Positions 16,961 through 23,343 of a stretch of 23,343 nucleotides of DNA are shown piece after piece. The position numbers and the translations under genes were made by a program. Positions within the stretch are counted from its first letter, which is position 1. Every line of letters starts with the position of its first letter. Location of the stretch: contig QFQX01000061.1 in NCBI GenBank assembly GCA_003248775.1, forward strand, positions 1 through 23,343, written 5' to 3'. The notes below the pieces were generated by a model that searched no databases, was not told the DNA's origin, and saw only the letters and a list, made by a program, of their open reading frames with translations. This stretch comes from Shinella sp. (lineage in GTDB: Bacteria > Pseudomonadota > Alphaproteobacteria > Rhizobiales > Rhizobiaceae).

Positions 16961-17932
16961 TCAGCGCTCCTTCACATAGGGTACGCCGCCGGCTTTCGGC
17001 GGGTTTGCCGCGCCGATGAAACCGGCGAGCAGGATGCAGGTCAGGATGTAGGGCAGTGCCTGGAAGATCTGCACCGGCACTTCGCCGATCAGCGGCACCG
17101 ACTTGCCCTGCATGAAGTTGGCGAGCGCATCGAGAAAACCGAAGAGCAGGCAGGCGAGCAGCACCGGCACCGGCTTCCACTTGGCGAAGATCAGTGCGGC
17201 GAGCGCGATATAGCCCTTGCCGGCCGACATGTCCTTGATGAAGGCCGCCGACTGGGCGATGGCGAGATAAGTGCCTGAGAAGCCGCAGAGGAAACCGGCG
17301 ACCAGCACGGCCCGATAACGCAGCCATGTCACCGAGATACCGGCGGTATCCACAGCGCCGGGGTTTTCGCCGACCGCGCGAAGTCTGAGGCCGAAACGTG
17401 TGCGGTAAAGCACCCACCATGAAAGCGGCACCGCCAGGAAGGCGAGATAGGTGAGCAGGTTGTTGCCCGAGATCACGTTGGCATAGAGCGGACCGATCAC
17501 CGGCACGTCGCGTATCGCTTCCACACCCGGCAGGGTGATCGGCGAAAAGCGGGCGGTGCTGGCGAGCTGCGGCGTACGGCCGCCCTGGCTAAACCAGGCC
17601 TGTCCGAGGACCACGGTCAGACCCGCCGCAACGAAGTTGATCGCGACGCCCGAGACGATCTGGTTGCCGCGATTGGTGATTGAGGCAAAGCCGTGCACCA
17701 TCGAGAAGGCGAGCGAAACGCCGATACCCGACGCAAGGCCGATCCATGGCGACCCCGTTACATAGGCCGCCGACGCGGCGGCAAAGGCCGCCGCCAGCAT
17801 CTTGCCTTCGAGCCCGATGTCGAAGATGCCCGCGCGTTCGGAAAAGAGGCCTGCGAGGGCGGTGAAGATCAACGGGATCGACAGGCGAATGGTCGATCCC
17901 ATGATGCTGATGAGGATATCGAAGAAATCCAT
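16961..17932 (-). CDS. Nucleoside ABC transporter permease (second subunit)
   Basis: A 323-residue integral inner-membrane protein of the BPD_transp_2 family (as in RbsC, and NupQ of Bacillus), with about eight to ten hydrophobic helices. The conserved family motif is FDIGLEGKMLAAAF at 37-50. It should pair with the neighbouring 367-residue permease to form the channel for nucleosides. A second landmark, the cytoplasmic loop with LRAVGENPGAVDTAGI, lies in the middle of the chain and contacts the ATPase in this family. The ATG has GAGG upstream. It starts nine bases after the stop of the other permease. Confidence 0.93.
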   Translation of the reverse strand: MDFFDILISIMGSTIRLSIPLIFTALAGLFSERAGIFDIGLEGKMLAAAFAAASAAYVTGSPWIGLASGIGVSLAFSMVHGFASITNRGNQIVSGVAINFVAAGLTVVLGQAWFSQGGRTPQLASTARFSPITLPGVEAIRDVPVIGPLYANVISGNNLLTYLAFLAVPLSWWVLYRTRFGLRLRAVGENPGAVDTAGISVTWLRYRAVLVAGFLCGFSGTYLAIAQSAAFIKDMSAGKGYIALAALIFAKWKPVPVLLACLLFGFLDALANFMQGKSVPLIGEVPVQIFQALPYILTCILLAGFIGAANPPKAGGVPYVKER

Positions 17933-17941
17933 CGTCTTGCC

Positions 17942-19045
17942 TCAACCTCTCACGAATTGCTGGTAGATGCGCACGATCGCGGGGCGGAACATGTATTCCA
18001 GCGCGCCGGCAAACAGGATGACGAGACCCTGGATCACGACGATCATGTCACGAGTGATGTTCGGCATGTCGAAGGAAAGCTCGGCGCCCCCCTGATAGAG
18101 CACGCCGAAGAGGATGGCTGCGAGCACGATGCCGAGGGGATGGCTGCGTCCCATCAGCGAGACCGCGATACCGACGAAGCCCGCACCGCCGACGAACTCG
18201 ACCTGCAGGCGGGCGGAAGCGCCGAGCACCGGATTGAGCGCCATCATGCCGGCAAGACCGCCTGAGATCAGCATGGTGATCATGACGATCTTCACATAGG
18301 GAATGCCGGCGTAAGCCGCAGCTGAACGGGAAAGCCCGAGCGTGCGCATCTCGTAGCCGAGCTTGGTGCGCCAGATCAGAACCCAGACGGCGACGCACAT
18401 GAACAGCGCGATCAGGAACGACACGTTGAAGGGGGCCGGACCGAGCTTCAGTCCGAACAGCGCCATCAGCCAGTCGAGCTTCGGCAACTGGCCGCCGGGC
18501 AGGAAGGTGCGGGTTTCCGGAGCCATCTTGCCCGGCACGATCAGCACGTTGACGAGCAGGTAGACCATCAGCGCCGCGCCGATGAAGTTGAACATGATGG
18601 TGGTGATGACGATGTGGCTGCCGCGTTTGGCCTGCAGCCATGCAGGGATCAGCGCCCATGCGGCGCCGAAGGCAGCAGCCCCCATCACGGCAAAGGGCAT
18701 CGTCACATACCACGGCACGTAACGGTCGAAGGCGAGCGCCACGAGTGCCGCGCCGAGACCGCCGACATAGGCCTGTCCTTCCGAGCCGATGTTGAACAGG
18801 CCGGCATGGAAGGCGACGGCGACCGAAAGGCCGGTGAAGATGAAGTTGGTGGCGTAGTAGAGCGTGAAGCCGATGCCTTCGCCGCGGCCAAGCGCGCCCT
18901 GCAACATCAGCTTGAGCGCTTCATAGGGATTTTCGCCGATGATCCAGACGACGAGGCCGGACACCAGGAATGCCAGGATGAGGTTGATCAACGGCAGAAG
19001 CGCATAGTTGATCCAGTTGGGAAGGGGTACGGAAGCGGTACTCAT
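17942..19045 (-). CDS. Nucleoside ABC transporter permease (first subunit)
   Basis: A 367-residue integral membrane protein, also BPD_transp_2 family (NupP-like), with about ten hydrophobic segments. The motif FNIGSEGQAYVGG (84-96) is the counterpart of the IGLEGK motif in the partner permease. A cytoplasmic loop EMRTLGLSRSAAAYAGI would contact the ATPase. I chose the ATG at 19045 with GAGG six bases upstream; the upstream TTG at 19063 would overlap the ATPase gene. It starts seven bases after the ATPase stop, so the subunits are made in step. Confidence 0.93.
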   Translation of the reverse strand: MSTASVPLPNWINYALLPLINLILAFLVSGLVVWIIGENPYEALKLMLQGALGRGEGIGFTLYYATNFIFTGLSVAVAFHAGLFNIGSEGQAYVGGLGAALVALAFDRYVPWYVTMPFAVMGAAAFGAAWALIPAWLQAKRGSHIVITTIMFNFIGAALMVYLLVNVLIVPGKMAPETRTFLPGGQLPKLDWLMALFGLKLGPAPFNVSFLIALFMCVAVWVLIWRTKLGYEMRTLGLSRSAAAYAGIPYVKIVMITMLISGGLAGMMALNPVLGASARLQVEFVGGAGFVGIAVSLMGRSHPLGIVLAAILFGVLYQGGAELSFDMPNITRDMIVVIQGLVILFAGALEYMFRPAIVRIYQQFVRG

Positions 19046-19052
19046 CAAAACC

Positions 19053-20573
19053 TCATGCGGCAATGCCGGCCATCATCAGGCCGAGTGTCTGTTCGCCGGT
19101 TTCCGGGCTCTTCTCGCCGACGACCTTGCCGGCGAACATCACCAGGATACGGTCGGAGAGCGAACGGATCTCATCGAGTTCGACGGACACCAGAAGCACG
19201 GCCTTGCCGGCGTCGCGGGTTTCCACGATCCGGCGATGGATGAATTCGATGGCGCCGATGTCGACGCCACGGGTCGGCTGGCCGACGATCAGGAGCTTCG
19301 GGTCGCGCTCGATTTCGCGGGCTACGACGATCTTCTGCTGATTGCCGCCGGAGAAATTGGCGGTTTTCAGCCGCGGGTTCGGCGGCCGGATGTCGTATTT
19401 CTCGATCTCTTCCACCGCCGCCTTGCGGATGAGTTCGGGATCGAGGAAGGGGCCTTTGCCGTAGCGCGCATCGCGGTGATAGCCGAGAATGGCGTTCTGG
19501 CTTTCCTCGAACGGCAGGATAAGGCCCATGTGATGCCGGTCTTCGGGGATATGGGCTAGACCGATGGAGCGCAGCTTCGCCGGATCGTAACCGGCGACCG
19601 GTTCGCCGCAGATGAAGATCTCGCCGGAGGTCGGCTTGCGGATGCCGGTGATGGCTTCCAGCAGTTCGCTCTGGCCGTTGCCGGCGACGCCGGCGATGCC
19701 GACGATCTCGCCGGCCCTAACGTCGAAGGAGACGTTGTCGACCATAGTGACGCCGCGGCTGTCCTTGACGGTGAGGTTGCGCACCGAGAGATAGACGTCT
19801 CCCGGCTTGGCGCTGCCCTTCTCGACATGCAGCAGAACCCGGCGGCCGACCATCAGCTCGGCCAGTTCTTCCACAGTGGTGTCTGCCGTCTTGCGGGTCG
19901 CGACGATCTCGCCGCGGCGCATGACGGACACCGCATCGGTGATCGCCATGATCTCGCGCAGCTTGTGGGTGATGAGGATCACGGTCTTGCCCTGATCGCG
20001 CAGCACGCGCAGGATCTTGAACAGGTGGTCTGCCTCCGCCGGCGTCAGAACCCCGGTGGGTTCGTCGAGAATGAGAATCTCGGCGCCGCGATACATGGCT
20101 TTCAGGATTTCGACGCGCTGCTGCAGACCGACCGGCAGTTCCTCGATGACTGCGTCAGGATCGACCTCGAGCTCGTAGTCTTCTTCGAGCTTCTTCAGTG
20201 CGGCGCGTGCCGCCTCCGTGCCCTTGGCGAGCAGGGCGCCGCCTTCGGCGCCGAGCATCAGGTTTTCAAGCACGGTAAAATTTTCAACGAGCATGAAATG
20301 CTGATGCACCATGCCGATGCCGGCGGCGATGGCCGACTGGCTGTCGCGAATGACAACGGGCTTGCCATCGATGTGAATGCTGCCGCTGTCGGCATGGTAG
20401 AAGCCGTAGAGGATCGACATCAGCGTCGATTTTCCGGCCCCGTTTTCGCCGATGATACCGTGGATCGAACCCTTGGCCACGGTCAGGTTGATGTTCTTGT
20501 TGGCATGCACCGCACCGAACTTCTTGTCGATGCCGATCAGTTCGATCGCCGGTGCCCGGTTCGTTTCGCTCAT
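19053..20573 (-). CDS. Nucleoside ABC transporter ATP-binding protein (two NBDs)
   Basis: A 506-residue ATPase with two fused nucleotide-binding domains, of the sugar/nucleoside class (RbsA/NupO-like). NBD1: Walker A GENGAGKST (42-50), degenerate signature LPVGLQQR (147-154), Walker B ILILDEPT (166-173), H-loop ITH (201-203). NBD2: Walker A degraded to GVAGNGQS (295-302, Lys replaced by Gln), full signature FSGGNQQK (407-414), and Walker B with Gln in place of the catalytic Glu (GQPTRGVD, 431-438). So there is one competent site and one degenerate site, as usual for this class. The start is the ATG at 20573 with GGGGGA upstream. It is separated from the binding-protein gene by 168 bases with a stable hairpin. 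Confidence 0.94.
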   Translation of the reverse strand: MSETNRAPAIELIGIDKKFGAVHANKNINLTVAKGSIHGIIGENGAGKSTLMSILYGFYHADSGSIHIDGKPVVIRDSQSAIAAGIGMVHQHFMLVENFTVLENLMLGAEGGALLAKGTEAARAALKKLEEDYELEVDPDAVIEELPVGLQQRVEILKAMYRGAEILILDEPTGVLTPAEADHLFKILRVLRDQGKTVILITHKLREIMAITDAVSVMRRGEIVATRKTADTTVEELAELMVGRRVLLHVEKGSAKPGDVYLSVRNLTVKDSRGVTMVDNVSFDVRAGEIVGIAGVAGNGQSELLEAITGIRKPTSGEIFICGEPVAGYDPAKLRSIGLAHIPEDRHHMGLILPFEESQNAILGYHRDARYGKGPFLDPELIRKAAVEEIEKYDIRPPNPRLKTANFSGGNQQKIVVAREIERDPKLLIVGQPTRGVDIGAIEFIHRRIVETRDAGKAVLLVSVELDEIRSLSDRILVMFAGKVVGEKSPETGEQTLGLMMAGIAA

Positions 20574-20698
20574 TCCAATCCCCCGGAGCGCTGCCCGCAG
20601 ATCTGCGGTTAACACCCTCTTTTATGGATTTTTTGAAGCAGCCCGCCCGTTTTATCGGTCCCGCCTCAGGAGCGGACAGGATGCTCAAGACATGGAAA

Positions 20699-20733
20699 GG
20701 GCGCAAGACGACCGATCATGCCGTCTTGCGCCC
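20699..20733 (-). terminator. Hairpin between the binding-protein gene and the ATPase gene
   Basis: A 12-bp perfect stem, GGGCGCAAGACG (20699-20710) with CGTCTTGCGCCC (20722-20733), starts 8 bases after the binding-protein stop; on the minus strand it is followed by TTTCC. Such hairpins often let a periplasmic binding protein be made in excess over its membrane partners by partial termination or 3'-end protection. Confidence 0.65.
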
Positions 20734-20741
20734 GTATCAGA

Positions 20742-21734
20742 TCACTTCGGGCAGGAATTGTCCGACATGTAATCGTGCACCTTGATCGTGCCGGCAATGA
20801 TGTCGGCCTTGGCCTTCTCGACCGCTGCCTTCATGTCGTCGGTGATCAGCTTGGCGTTGTTGTCGTCGAGTGCGTAGGCGACGCCGTCTTCCTTGACGCC
20901 GAGAGCCTGGACGCCAGGGGTGAACTTGTCGGCTTTGGCATCGCTATAGGCGTTGTAGACGGCGAGGTCGACGCGCTTGACCATCGAGGTCAGAACCGAA
21001 CCCGGATGCAGGTGGTTCTGGTTCGAATCGACGCCGATCGAAAACTTGCCGTTGTCGGCTGCGGTCTGCAGCACGCCAAGGCCCGTAGCGCCGGCTGCCG
21101 CGTAGATGACGTCGGCGCCCTGGTCGATCTGGTTCTTGGTGAGTTCACCGCCGCGAACCGGATCGTTCCATGCGGCACCGGTGGTGCCGGTCATGTTCTG
21201 GAAGACCTGTATGTCGGCCTTGGCGGCGCGTGCGCCCTGCTCGTAGCCGCATTCGAACTTGCGGATCAGCGGAATGTCCATGCCGCCGACGAAGCCGACC
21301 TTGCCGGTCTTCGAGGCGAGGCCTGCCAGGATGCCGACGAGGTAGGAGCCTTCCTCTTCCTTGTAGACGACCGAGCGGACGTTCGGCAGATCCACGACGC
21401 TGTCGACGAGAACGAACTTGGTGTCCGGGAATTCGGCTGCGACCTTTTCGATCGCCGAGGTCCATGCGAAGGAAACAGCAACGACAGGATTGTAGCCCTT
21501 GGATGCGAAGTTGCGGATGGCCTGTTCGCCCTGGGTGTCGCCGGTCGGCTCGAAATCGCGATAGTCGATGCCGGTTTCAGCCTTGAACTTCTCTGCGCCG
21601 GCATAAGCCGCCTCGTTGAAGGACTTATCGAATTTGCCGCCGGTGCCGTAGACGAGCGCCGGCTTGACGTCCGCGGCAAGCGCCGTGGCCGACATGGCAG
21701 TCAAGGCAAAGAGGCTCAAAAGGGTTTTTTTCAT
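20742..21734 (-). CDS. BMP-family nucleoside-binding protein of an ABC transporter
   Basis: A 330-residue periplasmic binding protein (BMP/Med family; relatives include PnrA of Treponema and NupN of Bacillus). A classical signal peptide occupies residues 1-20 with cleavage after ALA. There is no lipobox Cys, so it should be soluble in the periplasm. Family motifs: GGKFDKSFNEAAYAG (32-46), TGDTQGEQAIRNFASKGYNPVV and KTGKVGFVGGMDIP. Context (permeases, cdd, punA, deoC, deoA downstream) points strongly to nucleosides as ligand. It is the first gene of the minus-strand cluster, with a 5' region of about 170 bases in which I find no recognisable riboswitch. Confidence 0.93.
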   Translation of the reverse strand: MKKTLLSLFALTAMSATALAADVKPALVYGTGGKFDKSFNEAAYAGAEKFKAETGIDYRDFEPTGDTQGEQAIRNFASKGYNPVVAVSFAWTSAIEKVAAEFPDTKFVLVDSVVDLPNVRSVVYKEEEGSYLVGILAGLASKTGKVGFVGGMDIPLIRKFECGYEQGARAAKADIQVFQNMTGTTGAAWNDPVRGGELTKNQIDQGADVIYAAAGATGLGVLQTAADNGKFSIGVDSNQNHLHPGSVLTSMVKRVDLAVYNAYSDAKADKFTPGVQALGVKEDGVAYALDDNNAKLITDDMKAAVEKAKADIIAGTIKVHDYMSDNSCPK

Positions 21735-21907
21735 TGTGCAGCCCTGTTGTTGCTATTGATCTTGTTGGGTCCTCCCGCAAGCCCTTTGGAAGGCATGTCT
21801 GCGGAACCACCGACCCCCTCATCAAGGGCCTGGCTGGCTGCATCCTTGCATGGCTCATGGAAAAATTCACCAGATTTTTTTCATCCGGTAAAGGAATAGT
21901 GGAGGCT

Positions 21908-21940
21908 CAGGATTTTCGGCATCGATTGCCGAAAATCCTG
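21908..21940 (-). terminator. Stem-loop after msrA
   Basis: A 14-bp perfect stem, CAGGATTTTCGGCA (21908-21921) with TGCCGAAAATCCTG (21927-21940) and a TCGAT loop, 41 bases after the msrA stop. Neither side has a T-run. It probably ends or stabilises the msrA transcript before the binding-protein promoter region. Confidence 0.5.
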
Positions 21941-21981
21941 TCAGATCAATGGGCTTTCTGCCGTCGTCTTGGGCAGCGGGC

Positions 21982-22641
21982 CTATGCCGCGGGTGCAATC
22001 GGGCAGGAAACGCCGGTGCCACGAAGGCCGCAATAGCCGTCCGGATTCTTCGCCAGATATTGCTGGTGATAATCCTCGGCATAGTAGAAGGGGCCGGCCG
22101 CGGCAATCTCGGTCGTGACGGTCGTTTTGCGGCCGGATGCGATCAATGCCTCCTGGAAGGCGTCGCGCATGCGGATCGCTGTATCGATGTCGTCAGGTGT
22201 GTCCGCATAGATCGCCGAGCGATAGGTGGTGCCGATATCGTTGCCTTGGCGCATCCCTTGCGTTGGGTCGTGGGCCTCGAAGAAGATCTTCAACAGGTTC
22301 TCAAGTGTTACCTGCTTCGGATCGTACACGACCTTCACCACTTCGGTGTGGCCGGTGAGCCCCGTGCATGTCTCCTGATAGGTCGGGTTCGGCGTAATGC
22401 CGCCCTGATATCCGGCAGCCGTCACCCAGACGCCGGGCGTATTCCACAGCAGGCGTTCGGCGCCCCAGAAGCAACCCATCCCGAGATAGATCGTCTTGAA
22501 GCCCTCGGGGTAGGGGCCCTTGAGCGGTCGGCCGGAGGTGAAGTGGATTTCTGCCGTGGGAAGCGGCTGGTCGCGTCCGGGCAGCGCCGTTTCCGGCGTG
22601 GGCATGGTGGTCTTCTTGTTGAACATGTCGATCAGGAACAT
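21982..22641 (-). CDS. msrA: Peptide-methionine (S)-S-oxide reductase MsrA
   Basis: A 219-residue cytoplasmic repair enzyme reducing methionine-S-sulfoxide in proteins and free Met. Catalytic Cys57 is in the invariant GCFWG motif (56-60). GYQGG, TGHTEVVKVVYDP and the FYYAEDYHQQYL motif follow in the usual order. Candidate resolving cysteines Cys204 and Cys213 are near the C-terminus (YCGLRGTGVSC). An N-terminal extension of about 45 residues is typical of rhizobial forms. AGGAG precedes the ATG. The upstream gap holds a GGCCGGC/GCCGGCC hairpin (22659-22675) and an alternating AT run (22689-22703) that may serve as -10 region. No msrB neighbour is present. Confidence 0.96.
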   Translation of the reverse strand: MFLIDMFNKKTTMPTPETALPGRDQPLPTAEIHFTSGRPLKGPYPEGFKTIYLGMGCFWGAERLLWNTPGVWVTAAGYQGGITPNPTYQETCTGLTGHTEVVKVVYDPKQVTLENLLKIFFEAHDPTQGMRQGNDIGTTYRSAIYADTPDDIDTAIRMRDAFQEALIASGRKTTVTTEIAAAGPFYYAEDYHQQYLAKNPDGYCGLRGTGVSCPIAPAA

Positions 22642-22658
22642 TCCGGTCTCCTGTCTAC

Positions 22659-22675
22659 GGCCGGCTCTGCCGGCC
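22659..22675 (-). terminator. Small perfect GC hairpin between the small membrane protein gene and msrA
   Basis: GGCCGGC (22659-22665) and GCCGGCC (22669-22675) with a 3-base loop, about 50 bases after the stop of the upstream minus-strand gene and 18 before the msrA ATG. It has no T-run and could instead lie in the msrA leader. Confidence 0.3.
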
Positions 22676-22727
22676 TCGGGCTATTCGTATCATATATATA
22701 TAGGAACGGCATTGCGCCGCTGTCAGG

Positions 22728-23048
22728 TCAGGCTGCGAAGCGGCCGGCGGGCGATGGCTTCTTGTAGCCGATCATCCACAGAAGCAGCGCCAGAAGCAGC
22801 AGCACGGCGAAAGCCGGCTGGGGCAATAGCCAGGCGGAAACGATCTGCCAGACCGGCTTGCCGGCATAGACTTCCACAAGGGACTGCGCCTCCATGAGAC
22901 TTGCGGGGCTTGCTTCGGCCCATGTCGTTGAAAGCGGTGAGACCGTGACCTGCGAGATGGAAACTGATTCGATCGAATCGACCGTTGCCACGATCACCGC
23001 AAGGCAGAGGCAGAGGAAACTCAGGGCACGAAATACAAAGCGCAGCAT
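22728..23048 (-). CDS. Small two-helix membrane protein of unknown function
   Basis: I do not recognise a named family. It has 106 residues: an N-terminal membrane segment or uncleaved signal anchor (about 5-23, FRALSFLCLCLAVIVAT), a polar periplasmic stretch of about 55 residues rich in Ser/Val (DSIESVSISQVTVSPLS), a second strongly hydrophobic helix (about 76-95) and a short basic tail with GYKKPSP. Both ends are probably cytoplasmic. I chose the ATG at 23048 because GGAG lies upstream; an in-frame ATG five codons earlier is less well placed. A good promoter-like element lies about 80 bases upstream. It is transcribed divergently from the tRNA and in the same direction as msrA. Confidence 0.75.
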   Translation of the reverse strand: MLRFVFRALSFLCLCLAVIVATVDSIESVSISQVTVSPLSTTWAEASPASLMEAQSLVEVYAGKPVWQIVSAWLLPQPAFAVLLLLALLLWMIGYKKPSPAGRFAA

Positions 23049-23129
23049 TTCCGTCTCCAGCATTTGCCGAGAGGGACGGCCGAACGCAGCACCTGTGGAT
23101 CAGGCCCCCTTCCTGTCCGCGAACGCTAA

Positions 23130-23157
23130 TAGATAGGTATTTACGCGGACAAGTCAA
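23130..23157 (-). promoter_or_regulatory. Sigma-70-type promoter candidate for the small membrane protein gene
   Basis: On the minus strand, TTGACT (23157-23152) and TATCTA (23135-23130) are separated by 16 bases, about 82 bases upstream of the ATG at 23048. Both boxes are close to the vegetative consensus. Confidence 0.5.
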
Positions 23158-23175
23158 AATTCTGTCAGATTTCGG

Positions 23176-23203
23176 TTGATCCCTGGAAATTCATCGGTAT
23201 ATA
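23176..23203 (+). promoter_or_regulatory. Sigma-70-type promoter candidate for tRNA-Ser
   Basis: TTGATC (23176-23181) and TATATA (23198-23203), spacing 16, end 47 bases before the tRNA 5' end. This would give a leader of about 40 bases, removed by RNase P. Confidence 0.5.
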
Positions 23204-23250
23204 TCGCGCCCGACCGGCTGAGCTGCCCGATGGGTGCATGAAGCTGTTAC

Positions 23251-23340
23251 GGACAGGTGGCCGAGTGGTTTAAGGCGCACGCCTGGAACGCGTGTGTGCG
23301 TGAAAGCGTACCGAGGGTTCGAATCCCTCCCTGTCCGCCA
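23251..23340 (+). tRNA. tRNA-Ser (anticodon GGA)
   Basis: A complete class II tRNA of 90 bases including encoded CCA. The acceptor stem GGACAGG pairs with CCTGTCC, the discriminator base is G and CCA ends at 23340. The D-arm contains GGCCGAGTGG. The anticodon stem CACGC/GCGTG closes the loop CTGGAAC with anticodon GGA at 23285-23287, reading UCC/UCU. The long variable arm (TGTGCGTGAAAGCGTACC region) is the serine identity feature, and the T-arm GGTTCGAATCC is standard. Confidence 0.97.
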
Positions 23341-23343
23341 TTT

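Noticed and set aside
19680..19720. Degenerate second Walker A in the ABC ATPase as a sign of gene decay
   Set aside because: The Lys-to-Gln change and Gln in Walker B are usual for the sugar/nucleoside double-NBD class, and the frame is otherwise intact.
20718..21899. Long plus-strand open frame (393 residues) over the nucleoside-binding protein gene
   Set aside because: It is antisense to a gene with a clear signal peptide and family motifs; the translated sequence has shadow-frame composition.
21735..21907. Purine riboswitch upstream of the nucleoside transporter
   Set aside because: I looked for the conserved three-way junction core and paired loops and did not find them; only an imperfect foldback is present.

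Overview
The window reads as chromosomal DNA from an alphaproteobacterium of the Rhizobiaceae (Agrobacterium/Rhizobium type). I base this on high GC content with dense, often overlapping genes, on the Rhizobiales-type Tad/Flp pilus locus (pilA-cpaABCDEF-tadB, the genes called ctpA to ctpH in Agrobacterium), and on the style of the salvage enzymes. The organism is inferred from family resemblance only; no search was run.

Left part (about 1-9926): a Tad pilus locus. On the minus strand, read from 7597 leftwards, are the Flp pilin, prepilin peptidase CpaA, CpaB, the secretin CpaC, lipoprotein CpaD, the MinD-like localisation ATPase CpaE, the secretion ATPase CpaF and the inner-membrane platform protein TadB. 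TadB is cut off after about 187 codons, where the sequence turns abruptly AT-rich at about position 70; tadC and anything beyond are not in view. Across a 551-base gap, three genes run the other way on the plus strand: a small exported protein resembling the N-terminal domain of CpaC, and two TadE/TadG-like pseudopilins.

Middle and right part (about 10083-21734): nucleoside salvage. The plus strand carries deoB and add (overlapping) and upp, ending at a 15-bp perfect terminator-like hairpin, followed by an unrelated small membrane-anchored retropepsin-like protease. Facing them on the minus strand is one long cluster, read from 21734 leftwards: a BMP-family nucleoside-binding protein, a double-domain ABC ATPase, two permeases, cdd, punA, deoC and deoA. 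The order follows the pathway: nucleosides are imported, cytidine is deaminated, bases are released by phosphorolysis, and deoxyribose phosphate is isomerised (DeoB) and cleaved (DeoC) into glyceraldehyde-3-phosphate and acetaldehyde. Add deaminates adenosine and Upp recovers uracil. No regulator gene for this set lies in the window.

Right edge: msrA (methionine sulfoxide reductase), an unrecognised 106-residue two-helix membrane protein, and a complete tRNA-Ser(GGA) with encoded CCA ending three bases before the window end.

Most of the window is a well-known kind of gene content. I found no convincing undescribed system. The points most worth a second look are the broken tadB with its AT-rich junction, the orphan secretin-N-domain protein divergent from the pilus operon, and several strong stem-loops placed between genes of unequal expected expression.
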